From Bacteroidetes bacterium UBA1952 (GTDB lineage: Bacteria > Bacteroidota > Bacteroidia > Chitinophagales > Chitinophagaceae), in assembly GCA_002336725.1 (NCBI GenBank), contig DDEO01000097.1, positions 1-6,701 of the forward strand: DNA of 6,701 nt, read 5' to 3'. Below, piece by piece: positions 1-5,296 of this stretch. The translations under genes and the position numbers were made by a program. The notes below the pieces were generated by a model that saw nothing but the letters and a program-made list of their open reading frames with translations, had not been told where the DNA came from and did no database searches. How positions within the stretch are numbered: the stretch's first letter is position 1; the number at the start of each line of letters is the position of its first letter.

Positions 1-378
1 CGGCATTTGCTGTGCCGTTACGGAGCAAAAGCATTCAAGAAGCCCATCGAAGCTATCAGCATCGTGGATCATTATCTGGAACACGCGCGGGTTTTTGTTT
101 TTGAAAACGGCGGCAAACGAAAGGTGTTTATCTCCTCTGCCGACTGGATGGTGCGCAACCTCGACCACCGCATTGAGGCGGCCTGCCCGGTGAAGGACGA
201 AGTCATTCAGCAAGAACTGGTGGACATCCTGCGCATTCAGCTTGCAGAAAACGTAAAAGGCCGTATTTTGGACAACGAACAACGCAACTGCTACGTGGTG
301 CGGCGCGAGTCGGAGCCGGAGCGACGCTCGCAAACGGCCATCTACCAATACCTCCGGAATAAGAAATACAGCCTATGA
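1..378 (+). CDS. ppk: Polyphosphate kinase 1, C-terminal fragment (5' end outside window)
   Basis: This is the last ~125 residues of PPK1, which reversibly transfers the ATP gamma-phosphate onto polyphosphate chains. The frame is open from base 1, so the gene begins upstream of the window; a TTG at 7 is internal and not the start. Seen: the C-terminal (C2, phospholipase-D-like) signature ISIVDHYLEHARVFVF, then the Asn-Gly-Gly turn (ENGGKRKV), then FISSADWMVRNLDHRIEAACPV. The closing segment RNCYVVRR...TAIYQYLRNKK matches the usual PPK1 C-terminal end, so the 3' end is intact. The His of LEHAR is, from memory, one of the conserved PPK histidines; the phosphorylated His lies upstream and cannot be checked. 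The stop codon TGA overlaps the ppx ATG (ATGA, 375-378), implying one transcript and translational coupling. Family assignment is firm. Confidence 0.95.
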   Translation, partial: RHLLCRYGAKAFKKPIEAISIVDHYLEHARVFVFENGGKRKVFISSADWMVRNLDHRIEAACPVKDEVIQQELVDILRIQLAENVKGRILDNEQRNCYVVRRESEPERRSQTAIYQYLRNKKYSL

Positions 379-1256
379 TTCTGGCCGCTATCGACATCGG
401 CTCCAACGCCGCAAGGCTGCTCATTGAAGAAGCCTCTGTATATCACGACGGCACGGTGGACTACACCAAGCTCAACCTGCTGCGCATTCCGCTGCGCCTG
501 GGCTTTGATGTGTTTAGCACCGGAAAAATTTCGCCCGAAAAAGCGCGCCTGCTGCTCGACACGATGCAGGTGTATAAAGGTCTGATAGACCTCTACCGCG
601 TAGAAGGCGTTCGGGCAGCGGCTACTTCGGCCATGCGCGATGCCGCCAACGGCCCCGAACTGATAGCGGCGGTGCGGCTGCAAACCGGTATTGATATCAG
701 CATCATCACCGGGCAGCAAGAGGCCGCCATCTTGTATGAAACCCATATCGCCGAGGCACTGGATAAGCGCAAAAACTTCCTTTATATCGATGTGGGCGGC
801 GGCTCTACCGAAATAACACTTTTCTCCCACAACAGGCTCATTTTCAAAGAGTCTTTCAATATCGGCACCATCCGGCTGCTACAAGGAACAGTAACCGAAG
901 CACAGTGGGAGGCCATGCGCAACTATCTGAAAAAGGCCACCAAAGGCCATCAGCCGGTGCAGGCCATCGGCACGGGCGGCAATATCAACAAGGTGTTTTC
1001 GGTCTCCAAACGCAAGGAAGGAACGCCGCTTTCCATCACTTTCCTCAAAGCTTTTTATCAAACGCTCAGCAAGATGACCGTGGCCGAGCGCAGCCATCAG
1101 TATGGATTCCGTGCCGACCGCGCCGACGTGATTGTGCCGGCTCTGGAGATTTATCTTTCGGTGATGAAATGGGTAGAAGCCGGCGAGATTTATGTACCCA
1201 AAATAGGTCTGGCCGACGGGCTGATTAAGATGCTCTACGCAGAAAAGGCGGGTTAA
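375..1256 (+). CDS. ppx: Exopolyphosphatase, Ppx/GppA family (short form)
   Basis: The 293-aa product belongs to the Ppx/GppA branch of the actin/Hsp70 ATPase fold and should release phosphate from polyphosphate ends, or hydrolyse pppGpp. Seen: N-terminal phosphate-1 motif AAIDIGSNAARLLI (residues ~4-17), ITGQQEAAILYE (~111-122, carrying the glutamate expected to be catalytic), phosphate-2 motif YIDVGGGSTEITLF (~137-150), and AIGTGGNINKVF (~198-209). The length fits the single-domain Ppx form; the C-terminal HD-type domain of long E. coli-type Ppx/GppA is absent. The catalytic-loop pair often written EE is QE here, a mild substitution. The ATG overlaps the ppk stop by 4 nt and no clear Shine-Dalgarno is seen, which is normal for Bacteroidota. 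Adjacency to ppk favours polyphosphate over pppGpp as substrate; that part is inference. Confidence 0.92.
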   Translation: MILAAIDIGSNAARLLIEEASVYHDGTVDYTKLNLLRIPLRLGFDVFSTGKISPEKARLLLDTMQVYKGLIDLYRVEGVRAAATSAMRDAANGPELIAAVRLQTGIDISIITGQQEAAILYETHIAEALDKRKNFLYIDVGGGSTEITLFSHNRLIFKESFNIGTIRLLQGTVTEAQWEAMRNYLKKATKGHQPVQAIGTGGNINKVFSVSKRKEGTPLSITFLKAFYQTLSKMTVAERSHQYGFRADRADVIVPALEIYLSVMKWVEAGEIYVPKIGLADGLIKMLYAEKAG

Positions 1257-1257
1257 T

Positions 1258-1325
1258 ATTTTCCAGGACCTGACAGGTCAAGGCCGCCTTCGGCGGACGC
1301 AGATGCCTGTCAGGTCCTGGAAAAT
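1258..1325. repeat. Perfect 20-bp inverted repeat behind ppx, with inner hairpin
   Basis: The arms 1258-1277 and 1306-1325 are exact reverse complements (20/20). The 28-nt loop contains a second hairpin, CCGCC-TTC-GGCGG (1284-1296). The left arm also holds a nested 13-nt palindrome, GACCTG-A-CAGGTC (1267-1279). It begins 2 bp after the ppx stop. Neither strand has a clear U-tract after the stem (the plus strand continues AAAATTTCCGG), so it is not a textbook intrinsic terminator. A mobile or REP-like palindromic repeat, or a 3'-end stabiliser for ppk-ppx mRNA, are the likelier roles. Confidence 0.75.
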
Positions 1326-1331
1326 TTCCGG

Positions 1332-1362
1332 AAAATAAAAGAACGCGTCTTCCGACGCGTTC
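1332..1362 (-). terminator. Intrinsic terminator of the TPR gene
   Basis: A perfect 9-bp stem, GAACGCGTC (1341-1349) with GACGCGTTC (1354-1362), closes a 4-nt loop. Read on the minus strand it is followed by TTTTATTTT (complement of 1332-1340). It lies about 30 nt past the stop of the minus-strand TPR gene. Its flank shares AGGAACGC with the terminator behind transketolase. Confidence 0.85.
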
Positions 1363-1391
1363 CTGTAAATATCCAAGAACCGGAGAATCTT

Positions 1392-2048
1392 TTACCCCGG
1401 AATCCGGCTCATGTATTGCTGCAATTCCTTGATTTGGGCTACAATTTGTTCGTTGGAAGGCTTGGCGTTTTTGGCTTGTGCAAAGGCCAGCTTCGCGCCC
1501 TTATAGCTGCGGCGTTGCAACAAAATCTGGCAGATTTGCAGATGCGCCATCGCGCGGCTATCGGCATCGGGCAAGCCTTTTTTAAGCGCCGTTTGCAGGT
1601 GCTGGTATCCTTCCGTCATATTGCCTTTCTTGAGCGCAATAGAACCCAGTTGCAGGTAGGCGCTGCCTTCGTAGCCCTTCTCGGTGATGCCGGCTTCGAG
1701 GCTTTTCTTCAGATCGGTTTCGGCCTGGTCGAGGTCTTCGTTCATAGTGCTCAGGTTGCCGCGCAGCATATAATACGACGAGCGCACCGGCTTGTAGAGC
1801 CATTGCGGCTTCTTCACCCGATTGAGCAGTCCTTGCGCGCCCTCAATATCGCCGCTTTCCACATATCCCTGAATGAGCGTCATGGGGCCAATGAGGAAGT
1901 GAGCCGCCACAAAAAGCAGGGCCAGCAGCAGGGGAATCCAGGCCACCCACCAGGTAACTTTAAAGCCCAGCAACAAACCGAGCGCAAACAGGACGATTGC
2001 AATCGGAAGGCGGTTGAAAACCAGAAAGCGGCGCAGCGCAATATTCAT
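1392..2048 (-). CDS. Membrane-anchored tetratricopeptide (TPR) repeat protein
   Basis: The 218-aa product starts at ATG 2048. A 15-residue longer reading from TTG 2093 is unlikely, because that codon lies upstream of the TAnnTTTG promoter element at 2078-2085. Seen: a basic N-terminus (MNIALRRF), then two adjacent hydrophobic segments (~14-27 and ~30-50, the second with WWVAWIP), then about four TPR-like helical hairpins to the C-terminus. Typical TPR positions include GNLSTMNEDLDQAETDLKKSLEAG, AYLQLGSIALKKGNMTEGYQHLQTAL and LLQRRSYKGAKLAFAQA. The TPR part should be a soluble protein-binding scaffold held at the inner membrane. AAGGAG directly abuts the ATG, too close to be a normal Shine-Dalgarno. 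It converges with ppx and has its own promoter and terminator, so it is probably monocistronic. The binding partner is unknown. Confidence 0.85.
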   Translation of the reverse strand: MNIALRRFLVFNRLPIAIVLFALGLLLGFKVTWWVAWIPLLLALLFVAAHFLIGPMTLIQGYVESGDIEGAQGLLNRVKKPQWLYKPVRSSYYMLRGNLSTMNEDLDQAETDLKKSLEAGITEKGYEGSAYLQLGSIALKKGNMTEGYQHLQTALKKGLPDADSRAMAHLQICQILLQRRSYKGAKLAFAQAKNAKPSNEQIVAQIKELQQYMSRIPG

Positions 2049-2077
2049 CTCCTTAAAACAGTTTTTTCTTGAGGCCG

Positions 2078-2085
2078 CAAAAGTA
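2078..2085 (-). promoter_or_regulatory. Bacteroidota -7 promoter element (TACTTTTG) for the TPR gene
   Basis: On the minus strand this reads TACTTTTG, a full match to TAnnTTTG, the -7 box used by the Bacteroidota primary sigma factor. It sits 29 nt upstream of ATG 2048, giving an inferred leader of ~20-25 nt. I see no good -33 TTTG partner, so the call rests on the -7 box and its position. Confidence 0.55.
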
Positions 2086-2185
2086 CGGCGCAATATTTCC
2101 GCTTTTCTTTTTAAAGGGATAAGAAATACCTTGTATGTCTCGCACCCGGTTTTTTTTCGTTGTAAAGGCTTAACTTCCTGCTTTC

Positions 2186-3928
2186 TTGCCTGTTCGCCAA
2201 TCCACCGTTCTCCGCTTTCTGGCCCTGCTGCTGGGTGCTTTCCTGCTGGCGCTCATCGGCGCGTCCACGTATCTGGCCAAAAAGGTGGACCGGCTGATGC
2301 CCGAACACCTGGCCCGCGTTATTGACTACACCACCGATGGACTGTATCATCTGGAGCGTGGCCGGATACGGACGTTTCCGCTGGGCCGGCGCGTGGAGAT
2401 TTCGGATGTGCGGATTGTGCTCGACAGTGTGCGTTTCCGGCAGCTGGTCGCCTGCGATTCGGTTCCCGATCGGCTGTTTTCTATCCAGATGAAAAAGCTC
2501 GTCGTTACCGGCATTCGCTGGGAAGACCTTTTTCTTCGGAAAATGCTTTTTTGTAAAGAAACAGAACTGGAAGGCCTAACCGTGCGAGTAGAAACCGGGC
2601 TGGGCAAAACGCCTTTCCGGCTGCGCAAACCCCAAAATAAATTCCACCTTTCGGGCGCGACGGTCGAAAATCTTCAGGCCGCAAAAATGGATTTCTCGCT
2701 CCTCCACCACAACGGCCCCGACATCATCCGGGCTTCTTCCCGAAACGGCTTGCTGCAAGGAACGGCACTGCGCTGGTCGCCCGATGCGCCGCCTGCTTTT
2801 GCAACGCTGAACCTTACGCTGGGCGAAACCGCGCTGCAACTGCCCCACACCCGCAACCAGTATTCGGCGGCGGGCTGGCAATATGATTTTGAAGAAAAAG
2901 TCTTCCGGATGATGGGTTTCCGGTTTCGGCAGTGGCTTCCCGACAGCGTAATGGCAACACATCACAATCTGGATATTGGCCTTATTGAGGCGCACGGTTT
3001 CCGGAAAATGGCATCGCCGAACGGCGATTTTTTTGCGCTGCAAAGCCTGCGCCTTTTTGAGCCGCGCGTGGTGGCCGCCATCACCCGAAGGCCCAACGGC
3101 GTTTTTCCCCAAACGAGAAAAGATTTCCCCCAAAAACTCCTGCAAAAAGCCGGACTGCCGCTGCTGCTGGAAGACGTACAAATTGTTCGCGGAGCCGTTA
3201 CCTACGAAGAAACCCGCGAGGCTACGGGCCGCACGGGTGCGGTGCTGTTCGACAATCTTTCCGGAAATATGGCCCCGGTCTGTCTTGCGCCGCTTCCGGC
3301 AGGCATCCACCCAAAGCCCATGCGCATCGCACTTTCGGGGCAATTTCAAAACCGCAGCCTGATTGCCGTCAGCGGGCAGTTTGACCTGCAGGACAGCGCC
3401 CAGAATTTTCGGCTTTCCGGAAAAATCTCCCGCCTGAGTGGCGAACAGATTAGTGATCTGGCGGCCAATCTGGGCCATTTGCGCATTCAGCGGCTGGATA
3501 TGGATTCCCTGTTGTTTGGGTGTGTGGGAAATGCCCGCGTCTTTCAGAGCACCCTGCAGCTGGCTTATCACAACCTGGCCGTGCAGTTGATGCGCTACGA
3601 TACGACACAGAAGCGCCTGCGCCGGCAGCCGGTACTTTCGTTGCTGGCCAATGAGTTGCTCCTCCATCCGGACAATCCGCTACCCGGCGGCCCGATGCGC
3701 ATCGTCAGGACCAGTTATCTCCGCCCCGAAACGCAACCTTTTTTCAGTGCGTTGTGGCGCGCACTTTTTGCAGGTATCAAAGAGACTGCTATTGCCGATC
3801 CGGCGCTGTTGCGTTATTTACAGGAGAAAGCGGCCACACGGCAGGAGCGCATCGAAAAACGCCTGCGCCGGCAGGAAGACCGCAGGCGCCGACGCGAAGA
3901 AAGAAGGGCGGGACGAATGGTTTTTTGA
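2186..3928 (+). CDS. AsmA-like membrane-anchored protein of unknown function
   Basis: The 580-aa product has one N-terminal transmembrane anchor (~residues 9-30, RFLALLLGAFLLALIGASTYLA) and a long predicted periplasmic part. After the anchor, short beta-rich blocks alternate (GRRVEISDVRIVLDS; FSIQMKKLVVTGIRWEDLFLRKMLFCKETELEGLTVRVE). This resembles the large AsmA/DUF748-like proteins common in Bacteroidota, linked to envelope or lipid-transport functions. That assignment is by pattern only and I do not recognise a named family. The last ~36 residues (545-580) are highly basic and likely helical, with runs such as EDRRRRREERR. Start: the frame opens after a TAA at 2171-2173, and the only recognised start codon before the anchor is TTG 2186. 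The first in-frame ATG (residue 38, at 2297) would remove the anchor. No ribosome binding site or clear TAnnTTTG box is visible upstream. It is divergent from the TPR gene. Confidence 0.8.
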   Translation: MPVRQSTVLRFLALLLGAFLLALIGASTYLAKKVDRLMPEHLARVIDYTTDGLYHLERGRIRTFPLGRRVEISDVRIVLDSVRFRQLVACDSVPDRLFSIQMKKLVVTGIRWEDLFLRKMLFCKETELEGLTVRVETGLGKTPFRLRKPQNKFHLSGATVENLQAAKMDFSLLHHNGPDIIRASSRNGLLQGTALRWSPDAPPAFATLNLTLGETALQLPHTRNQYSAAGWQYDFEEKVFRMMGFRFRQWLPDSVMATHHNLDIGLIEAHGFRKMASPNGDFFALQSLRLFEPRVVAAITRRPNGVFPQTRKDFPQKLLQKAGLPLLLEDVQIVRGAVTYEETREATGRTGAVLFDNLSGNMAPVCLAPLPAGIHPKPMRIALSGQFQNRSLIAVSGQFDLQDSAQNFRLSGKISRLSGEQISDLAANLGHLRIQRLDMDSLLFGCVGNARVFQSTLQLAYHNLAVQLMRYDTTQKRLRRQPVLSLLANELLLHPDNPLPGGPMRIVRTSYLRPETQPFFSALWRALFAGIKETAIADPALLRYLQEKAATRQERIEKRLRRQEDRRRRREERRAGRMVF

Positions 3929-3970
3929 GGGCAATTAGCCACTGGCAGACGAAGCATCGGCAACGCAGGC

Positions 3971-4050
3971 TCCCGCACGTAAGGGATTCGCCGAACGGTA
4001 TAGAGCACTACCGGAGCGGGGGGGCGCTTGGCCCAGCGTGAAGCCCTGAC
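3971..4050. other. GC-rich block able to fold as a three-way junction
   Basis: This is gene-free DNA between two convergent genes. An outer stem pairs AGGG (3982-3985) with CCCT (4044-4047), then an A-G mismatch, then TTC (3987-3989) with GAA (4040-4042). It encloses hairpin CGGTA/TACCG (3996-4000 with 4009-4013, 8-nt loop) and hairpin CGCT/AGCG (4025-4028 with 4035-4038, 6-nt loop). A competing pairing, CCCGC (3972-3976) with GCGGG (4016-4020), also exists. It matches no tRNA or riboswitch I recognise. It could be a dispersed repeat, a structured 3' UTR or a small RNA; the stems are short and chance folding is possible. Confidence 0.35.
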
Positions 4051-4096
4051 ACCTTTCTATATACAGAAATTCTATGCGTATGGATGCGCCTCTTAG

Positions 4097-4115
4097 CCCG
4101 TTCCTACGAAACGGG
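4097..4115. repeat. Small hairpin next to the transketolase terminator
   Basis: CCCGTT (4097-4102) pairs with AACGGG (4110-4115) across a 7-nt loop, CCTACGA. On the minus strand it reads GTAGGAACGGG, repeating the GTAGGAACG word in the neighbouring terminator, and follows that terminator's T-rich tail. It may be a backup dyad or a degenerate copy of the same element. Confidence 0.5.
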
Positions 4116-4155
4116 AATAAAACAAGGAACGCCCCGTCGTTGGCGGGGCGTTCCT
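4116..4155 (-). terminator. Intrinsic terminator of the transketolase subunit gene
   Basis: A 12-bp perfect stem, AGGAACGCCCCG (4125-4136) with its complement at 4144-4155, closes a 7-nt loop. On the minus strand it is followed by TTGTTTTATT (complement of 4115-4124 region). It starts 23 nt past the transketolase stop. This placement means no second transketolase gene follows on this transcript. On the plus strand the downstream sequence is only weakly T-rich, so action on the AsmA-like gene is possible but less likely. Confidence 0.85.
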
Positions 4156-4177
4156 ACAAATTTGTTTCCGGAAAAAC

Positions 4178-5032
4178 TCAATAATCCACCTCCGTGTTCG
4201 GGATGGCCAGTTCGGCCAGTGCCTTGTCGAGCTGCTCGTCGCTGGGCGCGATGCCGTGCCATTCGTGCGTGCCTTCCATAAAGCTTACGCCTTTGCCCAT
4301 CGCGGTGCGCATCAGGATGACAATTGGCTTGCCGTTTCCGGAAAGTTTTTTGGCTTCTTCCAATGTAGAAACCACGTCTTCCATCATGTTGCCGTCCATT
4401 TCCAGCACCGTCCAGTTGAAGGCGGCAAATTTGGCATGGAGGTTTTCCAGCGCCAGCACCATTTCCGTCGGGCCGTCGATCTGCTGACCGTTTACGTCAA
4501 TCGTAGCAATCAGGTTGTCGAGTTTGTGGTGAGCAGCAAAGAGAACGGCTTCCCAGTTTTGGCCTTCCTGCAATTCGCCATCACCGTGGAGCGAAAACAC
4601 AAAGCGGTCATCGCCTTTGAGCTTTTTGCCCAGCGCCGCGCCGCAAGCCACGCTCATGCCCTGACCCAGCGAGCCGGAGGCAATGCGAATGCCCGGCAGC
4701 CCTTCGTGTGTGGTGGGGTGTCCCTGCAGGCGGGAATCTAATTTCCGGAAAGTTTTCAACTCTTCCACCGGAAAATAGCCACTGCGGGCCAATACGCTGT
4801 ACATCACCGGCGAGATATGGCCATTGGAGAGGAAAAACAAATCCTCGCCCGCGCCTTCCATCGAAAACGCTTCGGGATTGTGTTTCATCACCTCAAAGTA
4901 GAGGGCGACCAGAAAATCGGTGCAGCCCAGCGAGCCGCCCGGGTGGCCGCTTTGCACGCCGTGTACCATCCGCACGATGTCGCGGCGAACAATGGCGGCA
5001 ATATCTTTCAGCCCTTCGGTAGAATGTTTCAT
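4178..5032 (-). CDS. Transketolase, N-terminal (ThDP-binding) subunit
   Basis: The 284-aa product is the pyrophosphate-binding half of a split transketolase, which moves two-carbon ketol units between sugar phosphates in the pentose phosphate pathway. Seen: SGHPGGSLG (28-36), SNGHISPVMY (69-78), QGHPTTHEGLPGI (103-115), GSLGQGMSVACGAALG (120-135), and the ThDP/metal motif GDGELQEGQNWEA (150-162) completed by IDVNGQQIDG (178-187). The C-terminal THEWHG segment is typical. Length is normal for a stand-alone N-terminal subunit; the partner carrying the pyrimidine-binding domain is needed for activity. That partner is not adjacent: downstream is a terminator, upstream is sucB. ATG 5032 begins the last unit of a heptamer repeat. 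An in-frame upstream ATG at 5053 runs into TAA after five codons, confirming 5032 as the first usable in-frame start. Confidence 0.93.
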   Translation of the reverse strand: MKHSTEGLKDIAAIVRRDIVRMVHGVQSGHPGGSLGCTDFLVALYFEVMKHNPEAFSMEGAGEDLFFLSNGHISPVMYSVLARSGYFPVEELKTFRKLDSRLQGHPTTHEGLPGIRIASGSLGQGMSVACGAALGKKLKGDDRFVFSLHGDGELQEGQNWEAVLFAAHHKLDNLIATIDVNGQQIDGPTEMVLALENLHAKFAAFNWTVLEMDGNMMEDVVSTLEEAKKLSGNGKPIVILMRTAMGKGVSFMEGTHEWHGIAPSDEQLDKALAELAIPNTEVDY

Positions 5033-5053
5033 GTTTTATGTTTCATGTTTCAT
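5026..5053 (-). repeat. Heptamer tandem repeat (ATGAAAC, four units) over the transketolase start codon
   Basis: Read on the minus strand, four 7-nt units run 5053 to 5026: ATGAAAC, ATGAAAC, ATAAAAC, ATGAAAC. The last unit supplies the first two codons of the transketolase gene and the first base of the third. Because 7 is not a multiple of 3, the upstream ATGs define two five-codon mini-ORFs. One (MKHET) ends in TAA; the other (MKHKT, 5046-5029) ends in a TGA that overlaps the real ATG as ATGA. Confidence 0.85.
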
Positions 5054-5079
5054 GCGTGGTTTAAGGGCATGAAACATAA
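5036..5079. repeat. 12-bp inverted repeat in the transketolase leader
   Basis: TTATGTTTCATG (5036-5047) and CATGAAACATAA (5068-5079) are perfect reverse complements with a 20-nt loop. The second heptamer copy (5048-5054) can pair with 5068-5074 instead, so two alternative hairpins exist. In a minus-strand transcript this hairpin would sit just upstream of the start codon. No TAnnTTTG promoter is seen between here and sucB. Confidence 0.6.
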
Positions 5080-5122
5080 GTTTTGGTTTTTTAGGGAATC
5101 TGAAAAAAGCGACAAGCAGCGA

Positions 5123-5140
5123 CGAAGGCGGAAGCCTTCG
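5123..5140. repeat. 7-bp hairpin with GGAA tetraloop
   Basis: CGAAGGC (5123-5129) pairs perfectly with GCCTTCG (5134-5140) around GGAA, a GNRA-type loop on the plus strand. It lies in the sucB-transketolase spacer. It shares the GAAGGCGG/CCGCCTTC word with the repeats at 5221-5284 and the inner hairpin at 1284-1296. No U-tract follows on either strand. Confidence 0.5.
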
Positions 5141-5220
5141 CCAAACCGCCAGACAAAGCAGAAAGTGCAGATTCCGGAAATCAGGTATTAAAAGAACATT
5201 TGGAAAAAGAAGCCGAAGGC

Positions 5221-5284
5221 TCCAATTCCGCCGCAGGCGGAGTCCAATGCGAAGCGTCCAATTCCGCCGAAGGCGGAGTCCAAT
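5221..5284. repeat. Two 28-nt direct repeats, each holding a hairpin
   Basis: Copies at 5221-5248 and 5257-5284 differ at one base (C5234 versus A5270) and are separated by GCGAAGCG. Each contains a 6-bp stem, TCCGCC/GGCGGA, with a 3-nt loop (GCA or GAA); the one difference is in the loop, so the stem is unchanged. They begin 13 bp past the sucB stop, so they lie in the sucB 3' UTR. On the minus strand a T-rich stretch, TTCTTTTTCC (5202-5211), follows after GCCTTCGGC, so the block may also work as a weak terminator. Confidence 0.75.
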
Positions 5285-5296
5285 CGCCAATGGCAC

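Noticed and set aside
1416..2072. 218-codon plus-strand frame opposite the TPR gene
   Set aside because: The minus strand has TM and TPR patterns plus its own promoter and terminator; the plus frame has none.
2576..3667. Long open frame (363 codons) on the minus strand opposite the AsmA-like gene
   Set aside because: The product is rich in Q/R/H with no membrane or domain pattern, and the plus-strand frame has a clear anchor and beta-rich pattern. Treated as an antisense shadow.
3961..4050. Possible tRNA in the GC-rich block
   Set aside because: There is no anticodon arm, no GTTCRA T-loop and no 7-bp acceptor stem; the stems do not fit a cloverleaf.
4178..5032. Truncated full-length transketolase (pseudogene)
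   Set aside because: The gene ends at a normal stop right after the conserved WHG region, has its own terminator and matches the usual length of a stand-alone N-terminal subunit.
5221..5284. CRISPR-like array (28-nt repeats)
   Set aside because: There are only two copies, the intervening 8 nt is far too short for a spacer, and no cas gene is present.
5036..5296. 86-codon minus-strand frame starting at GTG just after sucB
   Set aside because: Its apparent internal repeat (IGLRLRRNW twice) is only the translation of the 28-nt DNA repeats; no other coding signal is seen.
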